35,600 nucleotides of DNA, taken from positions 1 through 35,600 of the forward strand of contig DUTP01000002.1 of NCBI GenBank assembly GCA_012842045.1, in the 5' to 3' direction. The notes beneath the pieces were generated by a model. That model saw nothing but the letters and a program-made list of their open reading frames with translations, did no database searches and was not told the DNA's origin. The translations under genes and the position numbers were made by a program. The number at the start of each line of letters is the position of its first letter. Position 1 is the stretch's first letter. Shown here one piece after another: positions 17,250 through 25,825 of this stretch. The DNA is from Candidatus Dojkabacteria bacterium (GTDB taxonomy: Bacteria; Patescibacteriota; Dojkabacteria; SC72).

Positions 17250-17342
17250 TATTAAACATTTAACTAAACCAACTAAATTTATATCTTTTGTATACTATCT
17301 CTCTTGCAATCAATCTCTGTTTCAAATATATTTTAATTAGCA

Positions 17343-18308
17343 ATGAAGAAGCAAGAAAGAACCTTAGGAGAAATTGTAATACCATTAAATCATCTTATCA
17401 CAGTGGTTTTTGTTTGGTTAATTGCTGTTCCAATCTCTGTCTTTTTTTTCCTATCTCAAACAATAAAAAATCCGGGAAGAGTATTAGGTACGCAGAGTAA
17501 AGAGGTAGAAAGTGTTTTTTTGGAAGATAAAGAAAACCCTATATCTACTTCTGATCTTAAAGATGTAGGAAAAGTTGTAGTGGGAGATAAGGTATATTCA
17601 TTATCTATATGCTTAAAAGATCTGTGTAGGAATCTTTTTAATGATGATTTTAGGAGTTTGATAATAGGGGAAGAGTTAGATAAGTATAATTTTGAGAAGT
17701 ATATAGAAACTAATGTTCGTCCATATTTTGAATCGAAGTATGGTCAAAAGGTTGTTGTAAAGAATAGTAAGGGAGAATTTTTAGCTAGAGTTGAAGATGA
17801 GGTAATTAATTATAATTCTCTTTTTGATAAGGTTAATAGTGCATATTTAGCTGGAATAAACAATATTAAGATAGAGTTAGATTATAAAATAACAGCAGGT
17901 ACGGATGGAAAGTATGCAGATAAATATATTGAAATAGATAATTCACAGCAGAGATTATATGTTTGGGAGGAAGGAAAGATTATCAAAGAGATAGCATTGT
18001 CTGGGCCTGTCTATGGTTTTCAGGTGTATGGAGTTTTCCCAATAGTTGATAAGGGTAGAGAACCTATTGCTCCAGGAGGTAAGTATATGCCTTACTGGAT
18101 GGCTTTCTACTATAGCAAGAAACAAGATTCTTGGTATGGTCTTCATGCTTTGATTTGGGGATACAATGAAGATGGTACTAAGTGGTATGAGCCAGCTAGA
18201 AATATTGGAACTAGACAGAGTGCTGGTTGTATTAGAATGATGTTTGATGATGCTAAATGGCTTTATGAAAACTTTGAGAAAGGAGACCTTATCTTAATCC
18301 ATGAATAA
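17343..18308 (+). CDS. L,D-transpeptidase (YkuD domain), membrane anchored
   Basis: Peptidoglycan cross-linking or lipoprotein-attachment enzyme acting outside the membrane. 321 residues: a transmembrane anchor (about 18-38), an extracytoplasmic N-terminal region that may be a PG4-like peptidoglycan-binding domain, and a C-terminal YkuD domain starting KYIEIDNSQQRLYVWEEGK. Catalytic residues are H268 in WYGLHALIW and C296 in QSAGCIRMMFDDAKWLY, matching HxxxN...SxGCxR. It indicates that the cell makes a peptidoglycan wall. It is divergent from glyS across a 106-base gap. Confidence 0.93.
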   Translation: MKKQERTLGEIVIPLNHLITVVFVWLIAVPISVFFFLSQTIKNPGRVLGTQSKEVESVFLEDKENPISTSDLKDVGKVVVGDKVYSLSICLKDLCRNLFNDDFRSLIIGEELDKYNFEKYIETNVRPYFESKYGQKVVVKNSKGEFLARVEDEVINYNSLFDKVNSAYLAGINNIKIELDYKITAGTDGKYADKYIEIDNSQQRLYVWEEGKIIKEIALSGPVYGFQVYGVFPIVDKGREPIAPGGKYMPYWMAFYYSKKQDSWYGLHALIWGYNEDGTKWYEPARNIGTRQSAGCIRMMFDDAKWLYENFEKGDLILIHE

Positions 18309-18402
18309 GGTGTGTTTTGTATAAATATATACATTTCTGTAAAAAAGAAAGTTTTGCTTGTGTGATAAGTGGAAATTTGCAGACCGTATCAATATATTAT
18401 GA

Positions 18403-18408
18403 TATAAT
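18403..18408 (+). promoter_or_regulatory. Extended -10 box for lysS
   Basis: TGATATAAT lies 29 bases before the lysS ATG; the predicted leader is about 23 bases and lacks a Shine-Dalgarno. Confidence 0.45.
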
Positions 18409-18437
18409 CTAGAAATTCATTTCAAATATTTAGTTCT

Positions 18438-19973
18438 ATGGAAGATATTACAAGTGATTTAATTGGACAAAGAAATGTTAGGATTGAGAAAGTAAAGAAA
18501 CTCAGAGAATTGGGGATTGACCCATATCCTGCAAAAACGCATAGGAAAGACAAGATAGGGGATGTGGTTGAGAATTTTGAGAAATATGAAGGCAAGGAGA
18601 CATGTTTAGTGGGTAGAGTTATGGCATGGAGAGAACATGGAAAGTTGGTTTTTGGTGATATAAGGGATCAATCTGGGAATATTCAGATAATGATCAAGCA
18701 AGATAATTTGGTTGAGGATTTGAAGAAAGGGTATTTGGGTTGGGAACATCTTTCACTTTTGGATTTAGCTGATTTTGTTGAAGTATATGGAACAATCGGT
18801 AAATCCAAAACGGGACAGATTACTATCATGGTAGAGTGTATTCGATTACTTTCTAAAGCCATTAGACCAATTCCTAGAGAACTTAAGAGTAAGGAACAGA
18901 AATTTAGAAGAAGATATTTAGACTTAGTTATTCATCCAGAAAAGATGAGATTGTTTGAAAGGAAGGCTAAGTTTTGGCAAGTACAGAGAGATTTCTTGAG
19001 AAAAGAAGGTTTTATGGAAGTAGAAGTTCCAATTATGGAACCAGTAACAGGAGGAGCAGATGCACGACCATTTATTACACATCATAATGCACTTGACCAA
19101 GAATTCTATCTTAGAATTTCTACCGAATTGTACCAGAAGAGGTTAATAGGTGCAGGTTTTGAAAAGATATATACTTTTGGTCCACACTTTAGAAATGAAG
19201 GTATGGATGATGAACATCTTCAAGAATTCTATGATATCGAATGGTATTGGGCATATGCTGATTACAAAGACAATATGAAATTAGTAAGAGAATTGTTCTT
19301 AGAGATTGCAAAGAAAGTGTATGGAAAGACAGAATTTGAAACAAGAGGGCATAAGTTTGATTTAGCAGATGAATGGAAAGAGATAGACTATGCAACGACA
19401 ATTAAAGATCACTTTGGAATTGATATTTTCAAGGATAGTGATGAAAAAATATTAGATGTAATAAAAAAGAATAATATTGAGATGGGTGGGGAGGTGAATA
19501 GGAATAGAATGATTGATACTCTTTGGAAGGATATTAGGACTAAGATATCAGGACCAGCATTTCTTGTTAATCAACCTAAGTTCATTTCACCATTAGCTAA
19601 ATCACATGAGGATAATGAAGAACTAACACAGAGATTCCAAGTGATAATAGCAGGTAGTGAGTTAGGTAACGGATATACAGAGATTAATGACCCTCAAGAC
19701 CAATTAGAAAGATTCTTAGAGCAACAGGCATTAAGAGAGAGTGGAGATGAGGAAGCACATATGTTGGATATAGATTTTGTAGAGATGTTGGAGTATGGTA
19801 TGCCACCTGTTAGTGGATATGGTCATAGTGAAAGGATATTCTGGTTTATGGAAGATGTTACTGCAAGAGAGGGAACATTCTTCCCACAGATGAGAATAGA
19901 GGTTGAGAATCTAACTAAGGAGATCTACAAAGATAAAGTAAAGTTTGAGGATACAAAGAAGAAAAAGAAGTAG
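18438..19973 (+). CDS. lysS: Lysyl-tRNA synthetase, class II
   Basis: 511 residues. An N-terminal OB-fold anticodon-binding domain contains GRVMAWREHGKLVFGDIRDQSGNIQ. The junction RRYLDLVIHPEKM and motif 1 region RDFLRKEGFMEVEVPIMEP follow. Motif 2 reads FRNEGMDDEHLQEFYDIEWYWAY, where typical LysRS has RHNPEFTMMEFY; motif 3 reads PPVSGYGHSERIFWFMED instead of GGxGIGIDRLxM, with the essential Arg kept. These departures make it a divergent class II LysRS; AsnRS/AspRS are excluded by the overall pattern. The C-terminus ends in a Lys-rich KKKKK tail. Confidence 0.93.
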   Translation: MEDITSDLIGQRNVRIEKVKKLRELGIDPYPAKTHRKDKIGDVVENFEKYEGKETCLVGRVMAWREHGKLVFGDIRDQSGNIQIMIKQDNLVEDLKKGYLGWEHLSLLDLADFVEVYGTIGKSKTGQITIMVECIRLLSKAIRPIPRELKSKEQKFRRRYLDLVIHPEKMRLFERKAKFWQVQRDFLRKEGFMEVEVPIMEPVTGGADARPFITHHNALDQEFYLRISTELYQKRLIGAGFEKIYTFGPHFRNEGMDDEHLQEFYDIEWYWAYADYKDNMKLVRELFLEIAKKVYGKTEFETRGHKFDLADEWKEIDYATTIKDHFGIDIFKDSDEKILDVIKKNNIEMGGEVNRNRMIDTLWKDIRTKISGPAFLVNQPKFISPLAKSHEDNEELTQRFQVIIAGSELGNGYTEINDPQDQLERFLEQQALRESGDEEAHMLDIDFVEMLEYGMPPVSGYGHSERIFWFMEDVTAREGTFFPQMRIEVENLTKEIYKDKVKFEDTKKKKK

Positions 19974-19987
19974 TTTCTAAAAAAGCT

Positions 19988-20623
19988 ATGTCAAAAGTTT
20001 TTAAACTTCAATTCCAAAAATCTAATAGTAAAAAGATAGATTCTTTCTACAAGAAAGCAATGGAAGAGTTAAGTGAATTCTACCAGCTTAATTGGAATAG
20101 GAATACCCCTTTTATTTATCTTGTTGATAGTAGGGAAGATTATGATAAGTTGAATGGTTTTAAGACAGAACCTTGGGTTGTAGCATCAGCCTTTGAAAAT
20201 GGTGTGCTTATGTTATCTCCAGAGAGTTATGAGAAAGAGAGTACACATAAATATTCAGATGATGAGTATTTCTCTCTTATAAAACATGAGTTTAGTCATC
20301 TTTTCTATAATATATTTGCTAAGAACAATTACCCCGTATGGCTAAATGAGGGTTTTGCAATATATTCATCTGGTCAGTTAGCTACTAAGAAGAGACCAAA
20401 GAAGTTAAGTAAATTTCTTAATTATTATTCACAAGGAGGAACAGATGTGTATGAAGAGTCTGGGTTTGTAGTAGAGGGTTTGATTAAGGAGTTTGGAAAA
20501 GAGAAGGTTTTGAAGTTTATCAAACTATTACCTAATGTTAGAGGAGAAAGAGTGTTTAAAGAAGCTTTTGAGAAGTTTTTTGATTTAGAATTAAGTTATG
20601 AGAGTATTCAGGAGTTGTTATAA
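19988..20623 (+). CDS. Gluzincin metallopeptidase (peptidase MA-like)
   Basis: 211 residues without signal peptide. KHEFSH (H100, E101, H104) is an HExxH zinc site; the third ligand is E121 in WLNEGFAIYSSG, 16 residues later, as in gluzincins of the MA clan and M1-like peptidases. The domain is reduced, as expected for 'peptidase MA-like' proteins. The absence of a signal suggests cytoplasmic action. It begins 14 bases after lysS and is probably co-transcribed. Substrate unknown. Confidence 0.8.
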   Translation: MSKVFKLQFQKSNSKKIDSFYKKAMEELSEFYQLNWNRNTPFIYLVDSREDYDKLNGFKTEPWVVASAFENGVLMLSPESYEKESTHKYSDDEYFSLIKHEFSHLFYNIFAKNNYPVWLNEGFAIYSSGQLATKKRPKKLSKFLNYYSQGGTDVYEESGFVVEGLIKEFGKEKVLKFIKLLPNVRGERVFKEAFEKFFDLELSYESIQELL

Positions 20624-20731
20624 AGTTATTAAATTTTAAGAAGCTCTCTTCAGGTAGTTTCTAGTTTTTTTATTTTTCTAATCCACCGATTTTTATCTAT
20701 TTATCAAATCTAAGAATTTCTATATAAATGA

Positions 20732-20737
20732 TATAAT
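20732..20737 (+). promoter_or_regulatory. -10 box giving a leaderless start for the 20743 gene
   Basis: TGATATAAT ends five bases (tatat) before the ATG at 20743, the same layout as at 453, 12872 and 14159. Confidence 0.6.
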
Positions 20738-20742
20738 TATAT

Positions 20743-21138
20743 ATGGATTCTATAAAAGATATACTCTCACAACTTAAAAAAACTATCCCAAAAGAAAAAA
20801 AGAAAAAAGGTGAAAAAGAGATACAATCTAAACTCTTTGATTTAGACACATTAGAAACAAATCCTAAGAAACTTTTTGGAGATAAAGGGAAGTATGTATC
20901 TACAGAACATCAAAGTTATGGTTTAAGGTTAGCAGGTAAGTTAGATGATAAAAAAAGGTTAACTATGTATATCAAATGGGCAAAAACCAAGCCCAGAGCT
21001 ATACTAGAGACAGCCTTGAGTTTTGTATCTGATTATCCAAATGCAGAGAGTAAATCTAGGCTATTTATGTGGAAAGTAAAACAATTAGAAGATGAAATTA
21101 AATCGAAAAAAGAACAAAAACAGAAAGATACTAAGTAG
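20743..21138 (+). CDS. Hypothetical cytoplasmic protein
   Basis: 131 residues of no family I recognise. The ends are very Lys-rich (KKTIPKEKKKKGEKE and KSKKEQKQKDTK) around a central predominantly helical region with YGLRLAGKLDDKKRLTMYIKWAKTKPRAILETALSFVSDYP. No signal or membrane segment. It is the first gene of a unit with two ABC-2 permeases. The basic ends could bind nucleic acid or membrane surfaces; this is speculation. Confidence 0.7.
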   Translation: MDSIKDILSQLKKTIPKEKKKKGEKEIQSKLFDLDTLETNPKKLFGDKGKYVSTEHQSYGLRLAGKLDDKKRLTMYIKWAKTKPRAILETALSFVSDYPNAESKSRLFMWKVKQLEDEIKSKKEQKQKDTK

Positions 21139-21148
21139 GGAGATACAG

Positions 21149-21913
21149 ATGTATTTCTCTAGAGAGTTCCAGTACAGAGGGCAAATGGTTGCTTGGATTC
21201 TTGCAGATATTCTTAAGATACTAGGTCTCTGTTTTATCTGGCTAACTTCTGCAAAAGTTAATGGCAATGTAGAGCAAGGATATGTTGTGACATATTACAT
21301 TCTAATTATGCTTGTTAGTAAATTTACTTCAGACTACACGGTAGAGCATGGTGTTAGAAATATATTAGATGGTAGGTTTTCTAACTTCCTAATTAAACCA
21401 TTTAACTATCTTTTAGAATATTTAGGAATTAATATTGGGGGTAATGTTTTAAGAGTAATACTTTTCCTTCCTGCATTTCTTTTAGGAATATTAATTGCAT
21501 GGAAGAGTAATCTTTGGATTATGAATTTTAATATTCTTTCAATTTTCTTAGGACTAATTGCAATTGTTATTGGTTTTTCTATTAGTTTCTTAATGGGGAA
21601 TATTATTGCATTAGCTGCTATTAAGATAAAAGAGATGGATAGTATTAGAATATTTTTTTACAATGTGGCATCACTTCTCTCTGGGGAGTTCATACCTCTA
21701 GCTTTCATTTCAGGTGTAGCAAGGAAATTTTTCATTCTTCTACCTTTTAGATATACACTATCATTTCCAGTAGAGGTTTTTATTGGTGATATTGAAACAA
21801 AAGATATGTTGTTAGGTTTTCTAATGGGGATAACATGGCTTACAGTATTATATTTTTCTTACAAATTAATTTACAAGAAAGCTATTAAGAGATATGAAGC
21901 AGAAGGAATATAG
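21149..21913 (+). CDS. ABC-2 family transporter permease 1 (DUF990-like)
   Basis: 254 residues with about six transmembrane helices, resembling the ABC-2 permeases of uncharacterised exporters (COG4587/COG3694 type). Diagnostic are the N-terminal MYFSREFQYRGQMVAWILADI, EHGVRNILDGRFSNFLIKPFNYLLEY near residue 75, and FIPLAFISGVARKFFILLPFRYTLSFPVEVFIG. I chose the ATG at 21149 because GGGAG precedes it and it follows the previous stop by 10 bases; the longer track start at 21092 would overlap the previous gene by 47 bases. It pairs with the next permease; no ATPase gene is adjacent. Confidence 0.85.
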   Translation: MYFSREFQYRGQMVAWILADILKILGLCFIWLTSAKVNGNVEQGYVVTYYILIMLVSKFTSDYTVEHGVRNILDGRFSNFLIKPFNYLLEYLGINIGGNVLRVILFLPAFLLGILIAWKSNLWIMNFNILSIFLGLIAIVIGFSISFLMGNIIALAAIKIKEMDSIRIFFYNVASLLSGEFIPLAFISGVARKFFILLPFRYTLSFPVEVFIGDIETKDMLLGFLMGITWLTVLYFSYKLIYKKAIKRYEAEGI

Positions 21914-22706
21914 TAGGGGGATAAAATATTATTGGAATGTATGGAGACATGTTTTTAAGGGTGGTCTTAAACGAAGTTATCTTTACAAAACAGATATATT
22001 TGTAAGAATTCTTAGGACTCTTCTTGTTGTTGGAATACAGATTGGTTTGTTGAATATACTGTTTGGAAAGAGTGAAGTGTATGCTGGGTGGAATAAGTCA
22101 GAGACATATCTAGTTATTGGTATTTGGAATGTTCTTAACTATCTTGGTTGGTCGGTTTTTTCTACGAATCTTTTGTATTTGGAATCTAAAGTTATTGAGG
22201 GGAAATTTGACTATATTCTTCTTAAACCTCTCTCTTCATCTTGGTATGCTTCATTTTCAGATTTCTTCATTACAAACTTCATTACTGCAATATCGGGGGT
22301 TATATTAATAATCTATTACATAATTGTAGAATGGGGGAATATACAATTGTTGGATGTTCTTGTTGGTATATTAGCAATTTGTGTGGCATTACTTATTTGG
22401 TATGCTATATATCTTTTCTTTGCTAGTTTTACTATTTCAAATCCTAGAAATGGGATTCTTTCAATAGCTAAGGAACTTCTTGGGTTAACTAAGTATCCTA
22501 TGGATGTTTTTGGTAGTTCATTGGGTTTTGTTTTTTATACTGTTATACCAATTGCATTCCTAACTACTGTTCCTGCAAATATAATTAGAGGAGAGTTTAG
22601 CTATGGTTTTGTGTTGATAGGGTTAGGTATATCAATGCTACTTATTTTTATTGCTAACCTGTTTTGGAAGTGGAATGTAAAGAAATATTCTAGTGCGAGT
22701 AGCTAA
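21894..22706 (+). CDS. ABC-2 family transporter permease 2 (DUF990-like)
   Basis: 270 residues with about six transmembrane helices. It is the second half of the two-permease exporter: YWNVWRHVFKGGLKRSYLYKTDIFVRI at the N-terminus, ESKVIEGKFDYILLKPLSSSWY in the middle and FLTTVPANIIRGEFSYGF near the end parallel the partner's KPFNYLL and LSFPVEVFIG blocks. The start overlaps the first permease by 20 bases, suggesting translational coupling. The matching ATP-binding subunit is not in the window; the nearby exporter at 22817 has its own fused ATPase and is on the other strand. Confidence 0.85.
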   Translation: MKQKEYSRGIKYYWNVWRHVFKGGLKRSYLYKTDIFVRILRTLLVVGIQIGLLNILFGKSEVYAGWNKSETYLVIGIWNVLNYLGWSVFSTNLLYLESKVIEGKFDYILLKPLSSSWYASFSDFFITNFITAISGVILIIYYIIVEWGNIQLLDVLVGILAICVALLIWYAIYLFFASFTISNPRNGILSIAKELLGLTKYPMDVFGSSLGFVFYTVIPIAFLTTVPANIIRGEFSYGFVLIGLGISMLLIFIANLFWKWNVKKYSSASS

Positions 22707-22816
22707 AATGTAATTTTGTTTAACCTCTAGTATATTAAAAATCTACTAAAAAACATCTATAGTCCTTACTGTATACATACAAACTGATGAGGTAACCTTA
22801 TTTCTTATTTATTGAC

Positions 22817-24646
22817 CTACTTATATCCCTCCGCCTGTAATTTGTATGATTTACTGTATATTCCATCCTTCTTTACTAATTCTTCATGTGTGCCCTCTTC
22901 TACAACCTTTCCTTTGTCTAAAACAATAATCCTGTCAGCATTTCTAACAGTACTAAATCTATGCGATATAATGATTACTGTTTTATTATCAAAAAAATCA
23001 TATATTCTATTAAATATCTTGTATTCAGAAACAGCATCTATAGCGGCAGTGGGTTCATCAAAAATAGCAAGAGGAGCATTCCTGTAAAAGAATCTAGCAA
23101 TTGCTATCTTCTGGGCTTGTCCTGAACTTGGTCTAATACCACCTTCTACTTTCTCTGTCATTATCTGGTCATACTTATTCTTGTATTCCATAATAAATTC
23201 ATGGGCATCTGCATTCTTAGCAGCTTCAATGACCTTTTTCTCGTCTACTTTCTCCTTTGGTTTCCCAGTGATAATGTTTTCCTTTACACTAAGGTGTGAA
23301 TAGAAGTTGAATTCTTGAAAGAGTACACCAAGGTTCTTGTACCAATCATCTATTGATAAATCATTAATATTGATTCCATTAATTAAAATTGCACCACTAG
23401 TTACAGAATATATTCTCGCTAAGAGTTTTACGATTGTAGTCTTTCCAGCACCGTTATGTCCGACCAAAGCTACTTCTTCTCCACTGTCAATTTTAAAACT
23501 TAGATTCTTAAACACGTATTTTTTTGCTTTTGGATATTTAAAAGAAACATTTCTAAATTCAATTTCTGGAGGAGTGTCTAAATATGGAAGCTTGATGTTT
23601 CCATCTTCAACTGCAGGCTTCATCTCGAAGAGAGCAATAAGATCTTTCATCTTTACTGAGAACTCATTCATAAATGTGATGGAAGCTAACATACTGTCCA
23701 AAGAACCTGCAAATGTATCTAAAGCTCTCATTTGAAAGGAGGCAGTTCCCATTGTAAATTTCCCATGTACGAAGTTATAGAAGACAACACCATATCCGAC
23801 AACACCAATTATTGAATCTAAAGCAGAAAGGAAGAAATTAGTAACTTCTCTCTCTTTGAAAATTTTTAACATTCCATTGTTAAACCAAGTAAAGCAGTCA
23901 TCAAATTTCTTTTTAAAGAACTCATATCCTCCAACAATACTAATCTCTTGTAGACTAGATGCATTTTGTACAGCACCTATGGATGACCATGCAATTCTTC
24001 TTTTTTCCGAATTATCTACTTGCCAGTGAAAATCCTTTTTCATGAAATATTGATCAGGGAAGAATCTGATAATCATAGATCCTAAAAGTACCGGAATCAT
24101 GACAGGGAAGAAGGAGAATATTACAACACCAGAAACAATTACTTGAACAATGTTGGAGATGAACACAACAGTATCATTAAGGACCATAAATGTGTCTTGT
24201 AACCATTGTGAAGCTCTGTTTATACGATTTAATATATCTGGGTTTTCTAAGTTTTGTACACCTAAGTAATTCAATTGTTGTGCAAATATAATTTCTAATC
24301 TGCTTCGAGATATTTGTCTTAATCCTCTGTAAGAGTATTGATATATATTCCCAATTAGTCCAGAGACAAAAATGTAGTAGAGAAGCAAAGCTACTAGATA
24401 TGGAATCATTAATCTAAAATCTTTAGCCTCACTTGAAGCTACCATAATTAATTGGTCAATTATTTTTGCAAAAAACACTCCATATATTAAACCTCTTAAA
24501 TCTCTAAGAATCCTTGTTATCAAAAGTAATATGGTTTTACTGGGAGAGATTTCATAGTATGTTTTAAATATCCAACCAACAGTTTTGATAAATTCTTTTG
24601 GAGATAATTTCTCCTGTTTTTCTTTTTCCTGCTTTTTCTTTTCCAT
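22817..24646 (-). CDS. ABC exporter, fused permease and ATPase
   Basis: 609 residues, half-transporter of the lipid/peptide/drug exporter type. A charged N-terminus (MEKKKQEKEKQEK) precedes about six transmembrane helices (to about 320) and a nucleotide-binding domain with Walker A VGHNGAGKTT, Q-loop VLFQEF, signature PSSGQAQKIAIAR (typical LSGGQ altered to PSSGQ), Walker B LAIFDEPT and H-loop IISHR. The altered signature still keeps the functional Ser-Gly-Gln. It is a single gene, presumably a homodimer. Substrate unknown. Confidence 0.92.
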   Translation of the reverse strand: MEKKKQEKEKQEKLSPKEFIKTVGWIFKTYYEISPSKTILLLITRILRDLRGLIYGVFFAKIIDQLIMVASSEAKDFRLMIPYLVALLLYYIFVSGLIGNIYQYSYRGLRQISRSRLEIIFAQQLNYLGVQNLENPDILNRINRASQWLQDTFMVLNDTVVFISNIVQVIVSGVVIFSFFPVMIPVLLGSMIIRFFPDQYFMKKDFHWQVDNSEKRRIAWSSIGAVQNASSLQEISIVGGYEFFKKKFDDCFTWFNNGMLKIFKEREVTNFFLSALDSIIGVVGYGVVFYNFVHGKFTMGTASFQMRALDTFAGSLDSMLASITFMNEFSVKMKDLIALFEMKPAVEDGNIKLPYLDTPPEIEFRNVSFKYPKAKKYVFKNLSFKIDSGEEVALVGHNGAGKTTIVKLLARIYSVTSGAILINGININDLSIDDWYKNLGVLFQEFNFYSHLSVKENIITGKPKEKVDEKKVIEAAKNADAHEFIMEYKNKYDQIMTEKVEGGIRPSSGQAQKIAIARFFYRNAPLAIFDEPTAAIDAVSEYKIFNRIYDFFDNKTVIIISHRFSTVRNADRIIVLDKGKVVEEGTHEELVKKDGIYSKSYKLQAEGYK

Positions 24647-24720
24647 TATTGATAGAGGATATGTTTAATAAAGACTATTGTAACAGGTGAAATTGAAATG
24701 TGTCAAATGTTTTTGTTGAG

Positions 24721-25710
24721 TTATAGGTGTTTTCTAACGACTTTTAATATTTTTTCTAGAACCTCGTCTAATGAAGTAGCCTGTATCTGTACACCTGCTG
24801 AATATGTATGACCACCTCCTCCTAGCTCTTCTGCTATTACCTTGACATCCTGATATCCTTTAGTACTTCTAAATGAAACAAACCAAACATTTTCAATATT
24901 CATATCTGGTTTTAAGATAAAACCCCAATGTACACCTTGTATAAATCGGAGATATTTATCTCTCAAGAAGCTCTGTGCTGTACTGGCTCCTTTCTTTAAT
25001 TCATCATTGTTTTCTAAATCTTCTCTACTTACAAACATATATGCCATATCTTTCTCAATTATTAATGACTCTAAGTATTTAATAATGGCAGGTGTTGCTT
25101 CTCTTGGGAATTTTGAGTTCCTGTATGCAAAGTCCTCAAGGTCCACGTCAGCTATCTCTTTGGCATCTGCAAATACTCTATGTGTGTTGGGAGTGGTGAC
25201 ATCGTAAAGGAATCTACCAGTGTCTGCAACTATTCCATACTGTACTAACTCTGCCTTCTCTTCATCTAGTTTAAATTTTTTCCCATATACACTCTTAAGA
25301 AGTTCATGAACCTCTTCTGCTGCAGAACTCATGTTGTTGTTTATCAAAACTTCACCATGTACATAATTAAAAAAAGTATCGTGGTGATCTATATATATCT
25401 TTTGAATATCGTTAGAAATATTATCTTCATCGCCAGTACACAAACTAATATCTCCGGCATCAGTTACAATGATTAAATCAAAACCAGTTGAATCTAATCT
25501 GTCTACCATCTCAATATCCTTCATTCTTGGCAACCTAATTGTAGGACTCTGTTTGGTTTGAAAGACAAATCTCTTCTTAGGATATATCTCCTCTAAACTT
25601 ATCTTAAGAAGTAATGCACTAGAGAAAGCATCAATGTCTGGTCCTTTATGAGTCAGAATTAATATGTTTTTTGACCTTTCAACAAGTTTTTTGAATAGTT
25701 TGTAAGACAT
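24721..25710 (-). CDS. DHH-family phosphoesterase (NrnA-like)
   Basis: 329 residues. Motifs in order: THKGPDIDAFSSAL (metal-binding D-x-D), IVTDAGD, the DHH signature YIDHHDTF, and the DHHA1-domain GGGGHTYSAGVQI near the C-terminus. Together with the length this matches bifunctional oligoribonuclease/PAP phosphatase NrnA or c-di-AMP/pGpG phosphodiesterases. NrnA degrades 2-5 nt RNA fragments, which would complement RNase Y here. Specificity within the family cannot be resolved by eye. Confidence 0.88.
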   Translation of the reverse strand: MSYKLFKKLVERSKNILILTHKGPDIDAFSSALLLKISLEEIYPKKRFVFQTKQSPTIRLPRMKDIEMVDRLDSTGFDLIIVTDAGDISLCTGDEDNISNDIQKIYIDHHDTFFNYVHGEVLINNNMSSAAEEVHELLKSVYGKKFKLDEEKAELVQYGIVADTGRFLYDVTTPNTHRVFADAKEIADVDLEDFAYRNSKFPREATPAIIKYLESLIIEKDMAYMFVSREDLENNDELKKGASTAQSFLRDKYLRFIQGVHWGFILKPDMNIENVWFVSFRSTKGYQDVKVIAEELGGGGHTYSAGVQIQATSLDEVLEKILKVVRKHL

Positions 25711-25715
25711 GACTC

Positions 25716-25721
25716 ATTATA
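25716..25721 (-). promoter_or_regulatory. -10 box giving a leaderless start for the DHH gene
   Basis: On the minus strand TGGTATAAT ends five bases (gagtc) before the ATG at 25710. Confidence 0.6.
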
Positions 25722-25802
25722 CCATCCATTTAAAATGATTGTCTTGCAATATTTTCTATACACTTTAATTGATATCATAAATAACTTGTGATACTGTATT
25801 AA

Positions 25803-25808
25803 TATAAC
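25803..25808 (+). promoter_or_regulatory. Candidate -10 box for the GerMN gene
   Basis: TATAAC 17 bases before the ATG at 25826, predicted leader about 10 bases. Divergent from the DHH promoter. Confidence 0.35.
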
Positions 25809-25825
25809 TTTTAAATAAAATAGTT

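Noticed and set aside
21092-21148. Upstream ATG for the first permease
   Set aside because: It overlaps the preceding gene by 47 bases and adds a Lys-rich stretch; the ATG at 21149 has a GGGAG site and normal spacing.
22707-22816. Inverted repeat ACCTC...GAGGT between the convergent permease and exporter genes
   Set aside because: Stem of only five bases with a loop of about 60; not convincing as a terminator.
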